Source: Microbispora oryzae (GTDB lineage Bacteria; Actinomycetota; Actinomycetes; Streptosporangiales; Streptosporangiaceae). Taken from it: a DNA stretch of 64,000 nt. The notes under the pieces are model-generated. The model was not told the DNA's origin and ran no database searches. It saw only the letters and a list, made by a program, of their open reading frames with translations. Position numbers and translations under genes: made by a program. Of this stretch, positions 61,344-64,000 are shown piece by piece (the first letter of the stretch is position 1; each line of letters begins with the position of its first letter). Location: assembly GCF_017896165.1 (NCBI RefSeq), contig NZ_JAFCNB010000008.1, positions 245,848 to 309,847 of the forward strand, read 5' to 3'.

Positions 61344-62732
61344 GTGAGCATGGACCTGACCACCAGTCCGGAGCCTGGAGAACTGGCCGACGCGACGGAA
61401 CTGCACCGCTACGCCGAGGCACTGCTCGTCAACCTGGCCGCCGAGGGCAGCCCGCCCGAGTTGCCGCCAGGTGTGACCGACGTGCCGGATTACTGGCTGG
61501 GGCCCGCCGTCGAGGCACTCGTGCTCATCCTGTCCGGCAGGGACGCGCTTGAGCCGCTGGCGCTCGCCGCCCAGCTCGACGAGCGCCGCACCGCGCTGTT
61601 CCTGTGCCTCGCGCTGGCCGTCTGCGGCCACGGTGACCGCATCCACGCCTCATGGCTCGGCACGGCGTTCGGCGAACTCGCCGAGGACGCCCCGGTGACG
61701 TCCGGGCAGCGCGCCCTGTGGCTCGCCGCGGCGCGGGGCGCGTACGGACCGGTGGGCAAGATCTTCGTGCTGCGGAAACTGGACGCGGTTGCCGTGCCGC
61801 CGCAGGACGACCAGTGGCTGAGGGCTCTCGTCTCCGATGTCCCCGCCGCCTCCGGCGACTCCGGCGTCCCGGGTTTTTCAAGCCCTTCCGGCGACTCCGG
61901 TCTTCCCGCGGAGACGGCGCCTCCGCCGCCGTCGCTGGAGCCGGTTCCCGAGTTGGCCGCGGTCCCCGAGATCCAGCGCTCGATCCTCGCCTCCGCCCAG
62001 CTCCGCCGGCTTCGCGAACGCTGCGAAGCGATCACCACCAGCCGTGCTCCGGGGCAGATCAGCGAGGTCGCCACGGGGAACATCTGGCCGGAGGCCGAGC
62101 CGCTGGCCGTCCTGCGGTCGCTGGTCGGCCAGGGCGGTCCTGAGGGGCCGCTCAGCTCGCTCAGCGCCCACCTCCTCCATGACGTTCGTCCGGAGGCCGA
62201 CCCGCATCTCGCGGCGCTCGCGCTCCACGTGGCGGCGCCCGCCGTGAAGGCCGCGGCGGAGTCGCTCCTGGAGCTCGTACGGCAGGAGCCTCCGGACGAG
62301 GTGACCGTGCCGGTCCTGAGCTACCAGATCAAGCTGCGGCCGGAGGGCCCGGACCAGGCGTCCATGGCCGCCGCCGAACAGCGGATCGTCGCCGAGTGCG
62401 TGCCGCGACGCGGCCGTCCGTGGCTTGCCTACGTGCTGCTCGTCCTGGCGGTTGTGGTGTTCGGCGTCGGCTTCGTCACGTCCCTGCCGCTCGCTGTGGT
62501 GGGGCTGGCGGTGGGCGCATTCGGCGGGTTCCGGCTCTGGCAGCACCGCACGCAGGAGCACGCCGACGTCAGATTCGTGCAGTCGCGGGCCGGGCAACTG
62601 GCCGAGGAGGCGGAGAAGGCCGTCTGGGCGCTGCACGAGTACGCCAGAGAATCACATGAGCGCGCCAGGGCCGCCGAGGAGGACCTGACGGAGCTCACCC
62701 GGCTCCTGCGCCGCGGCCCCCGGGCCGCCTGA
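61344..62732 (+). CDS. Hypothetical two-helix membrane protein (462 aa)
   Basis: A 462-residue protein of no recognised family. The first 160 residues are helical, Ala/Leu-rich and look soluble (ALEPLALAAQLDERRTALFL). A Pro/Ser-rich linker with a repeated SGDSG motif is at about 170-200. Another helical region runs 205-350, and two transmembrane helices (about 358-395) are followed by a coiled-coil-like tail (AEEAEKAVWALHEYARESHE). GTG 61344 has GGGAG 8 nt upstream, and TAGGCT at 61292-61297 is a convincing -10. It is likely an actinomycete-specific membrane scaffold; the role is unknown. Confidence 0.7.
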   Translation: MSMDLTTSPEPGELADATELHRYAEALLVNLAAEGSPPELPPGVTDVPDYWLGPAVEALVLILSGRDALEPLALAAQLDERRTALFLCLALAVCGHGDRIHASWLGTAFGELAEDAPVTSGQRALWLAAARGAYGPVGKIFVLRKLDAVAVPPQDDQWLRALVSDVPAASGDSGVPGFSSPSGDSGLPAETAPPPPSLEPVPELAAVPEIQRSILASAQLRRLRERCEAITTSRAPGQISEVATGNIWPEAEPLAVLRSLVGQGGPEGPLSSLSAHLLHDVRPEADPHLAALALHVAAPAVKAAAESLLELVRQEPPDEVTVPVLSYQIKLRPEGPDQASMAAAEQRIVAECVPRRGRPWLAYVLLVLAVVVFGVGFVTSLPLAVVGLAVGAFGGFRLWQHRTQEHADVRFVQSRAGQLAEEAEKAVWALHEYARESHERARAAEEDLTELTRLLRRGPRAA

Positions 62733-62905
62733 CCAGGCTTTCCCTGAGCCGTCCTGAGAGAGTCTCCGACGCCACACTGATGGCGACAGTGGGGCTACGC
62801 GTCGGGCGACTGGCTGGGCAGAGCCGCGGTGCGACACGCTGACGACGCCAAAAAGCCGGGCCGGGCGTCCCGGACAGGACGGCTCGACCCGGCACGCGCT
62901 CGGCC

Positions 62906-63286
62906 TCAGGCCTGGGACACCTCGACACTCGCCGGTGTGATCAGGAAGACCTTGTCCGCGATGCGTTCGATTCGGCCTTCACAGCCGTAGGCCAGACCGG
63001 CGGCGAAGTCGACCATCCGGGTCGCCTCCGCAGTAGACATGCCGACCACGTCCATCACCACGGTGTGGCCCTCGCGGAAATGCCGGCCGATGGTGAGGGC
63101 GTCGTCGTACTTACGAGGTCGGACCATCACGATCCGAGCCGGCTCCCCAGAGTTCTGCCAGCGCTTCGCTGCTCGCTCCGCCGCCGGCATCCAGTCGTCT
63201 GTGTAGTCGTCGTCGCCGTAGTCCTCGTCGTACTGCTCGGCCCCGCTCAGGCCAAGGTAGCTCGCCACCTTGCGCACTGCCCCCAT
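62906..63286 (-). CDS. sepF: SepF-family cell division protein
   Basis: A 126-residue SepF-like protein, which in Gram-positives tethers FtsZ filaments to the membrane. An N-terminal amphipathic segment (GAVRKVASYLGLSG) is the membrane anchor. An acidic linker (QYDEDYGDDDYTDDW) follows, then the SepF core (RIVMVRPRKYDDALTIGRHF; VVMDVVGMSTAEATRMVDFA). AAGGA lies 7 nt before ATG 63286. It is not next to ftsZ, so it is probably one of the extra actinomycete paralogues rather than the division-cluster copy. Confidence 0.92.
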   Translation of the reverse strand: MGAVRKVASYLGLSGAEQYDEDYGDDDYTDDWMPAAERAAKRWQNSGEPARIVMVRPRKYDDALTIGRHFREGHTVVMDVVGMSTAEATRMVDFAAGLAYGCEGRIERIADKVFLITPASVEVSQA

Positions 63287-63824
63287 CGGCTCGTCCTTTT
63301 CCGGCTTGTCCTTGTCCGGGCGTGTCCCGATACGAGGGACCGTAATCGACGGCTCAGCCAGACCCAGACGACACGCCCGGCCATTTAATTGTTTTTGGCG
63401 CGTCAATGTCGAGGCGGAGCCCATGCATGGCCGTCGTCGATTTCGTGGAGCCCTTCCAAGGATAACTTTGAACGGCTTTACCCACTTTCCGCGTCAGCCA
63501 AACATAAATCGTGAAATCGGCCTCTTTCCGCTTCCGCGCCCCGGCCGTGGCCGCCCCACATCGGCTGTCGCCGCGGGCGTTGGCCACCGATGTTCACCCC
63601 CCGAGGAGGCCGCGAGAGGGGAGCGCCAGAGTGAAAGGTGCTCCACCTGGAGGTGAGGCAAGTCGCAGGGTCGAGGGTCGGAGGAGCTGCGCGAGGGAGA
63701 CGAACCGGCCGTACACGAGCGTTCGACACACGAGTGGTCGACGACGAGCCCGCGCGACCAGCCGGCCGCTTCGCACGCGACTGCCTCTATGGCGCGCCGT
63801 TCCGATAAGGCGCGCCGTTCCAAC
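63287..63824. other. Gap between sepF and the rRNA terminators
   Basis: About 540 nt with no convincing gene; the open frames here have poor codon texture and no ribosome sites. An AT-richer stretch around 63380-63400 probably contains the sepF promoter on the minus strand. A 13-bp direct repeat GGCGCGCCGTTCC occurs at 63791 and 63809. Confidence 0.5.
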
Positions 63825-63855
63825 AAAAAAGGGGGCCGCCAACCGGCGACCCCCA
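63825..63855 (-). terminator. Second rRNA-operon terminator (with U-tract)
   Basis: On the minus strand a GC stem with one mismatch and a short GGTT loop is followed by six T residues (63830-63825). It is the only terminator in the window with a canonical U-tract. Confidence 0.85.
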
Positions 63856-63890
63856 CCACACGCACAAAAACCCCACACACAAAACATGAA

Positions 63891-63914
63891 GGGCCACCCC
63901 AAACAGGGTGGCCC
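63891..63914 (-). terminator. First rRNA-operon terminator
   Basis: A perfect 9-bp stem GGGCCACCC (63891-63899) with GGGTGGCCC (63906-63914) lies 14 nt beyond the 5S 3' end and is followed on the minus strand by a T-rich run. Confidence 0.85.
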
Positions 63915-63927
63915 CCCACAAAAATTG

Positions 63928-64000
63928 TCCGGCGGCGTCCTACTCTCCCACACCGTCCCCAGTGCAGTACCATCGGCGCTGGAAGGCTTAACTTCCGGGT
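63928..64000 (-). rRNA. rrf: 5S ribosomal RNA, 3' portion (partial)
   Basis: Read on the minus strand, the last 73 nt contain 5S hallmarks. AAGTTAAGCCTTCCAGCGCC is followed by GATGGTACTG and TGGGAGAGTAGGACGCCGCC, ending at the 3' strand of helix I. The 5' part lies beyond the window, so an rrn operon reads toward the left from outside. The 3' end is placed to within a few nt. Confidence 0.93.

Noticed and set aside
63354..63973. Several minus-strand open frames between sepF and the 5S rRNA
   Set aside because: No ribosome sites, odd composition, and they run into rRNA terminators and the 5S gene.

Overview
The window is high-GC DNA with the dense layout, GTG/TTG starts and gene content of an actinomycete. 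Content such as GroEL under a CIRCE element, DUF3027, DUF2530, DUF3263, an actinobacterial XPB helicase, a HelD-type helicase, ThpR, SepF and several close family resemblances points to the Streptosporangiales (Streptosporangium/Nonomuraea-like). This is inference from reading, not from a search. It is chromosomal and mostly housekeeping or regulatory. I saw no prophage, insertion sequence, CRISPR array, tRNA or large biosynthetic cluster.

Layout. 1-8.5 kb: the tail of an efflux adaptor, an OmpR-type two-component pair, L-2-hydroxyglutarate oxidase, an Hrp1-like CBS protein, a secreted beta-propeller protein, a PadR/flavin monooxygenase divergon and a TrmB/LuxR-type regulator. 8.5-17.3 kb: a 1,370-residue secreted sedolisin-kelch protease, a LacI repressor with two adjacent palindromic operators, a GH1 beta-glucosidase, an aldo/keto reductase behind a MerR-type promoter, a 28-residue membrane peptide and ThpR. 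17.4-22.3 kb: MFS exporter and MarR separated by a 22-copy 12-bp minisatellite, then a DUF222/HNH protein that carries a 24-bp repeat. 22.3-29.9 kb: purine-type permease, DUF2530, a sacsin/Hsp90-like ATPase coupled to DUF3027, an MFS protein and a cold-shock protein. 29.9-37.5 kb: two XPB-related proteins, a HelD-like RNA polymerase-associated helicase and a DUF4190/septum-formation protein. 37.6-42.3 kb: GroEL with CIRCE, CspA, a MoaD/ThiS carrier plus a threonine-synthase-like enzyme behind a SAM-I riboswitch, and an ECF sigma factor. 42.4-47.7 kb: trehalose synthesis genes (synthase and phosphatase, separated), MFS, DUF3263 and a SAM hydroxide adenosyltransferase family protein. 47.7-53.4 kb: a complete oligopeptide ABC importer. 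53.8-56.4 kb: a Wzm/Wzt-type exporter, a PEBP protein and a small protein. 56.4-64 kb: an unusual Ala-rich secreted protein, a DUF1707 protein, PlsX, ArgS, a membrane protein, SepF, and the 3' end of a 5S rRNA with tandem terminators on the minus strand.

The most interesting unit is at 39,972-41,696. An unmistakable SAM-I riboswitch controls a threonine-synthase-like PLP enzyme and a sulfur-carrier protein that ends in a bare Gly-Gly. Control by SAM and pairing with a sulfur carrier argue for homocysteine/methionine synthesis from an activated homoserine, rather than threonine synthesis.

A second theme is promoter architecture. At least fourteen genes have a TANNNT -10 hexamer ending 6-8 nt before the start codon, which predicts leaderless mRNAs and fixes several start sites.
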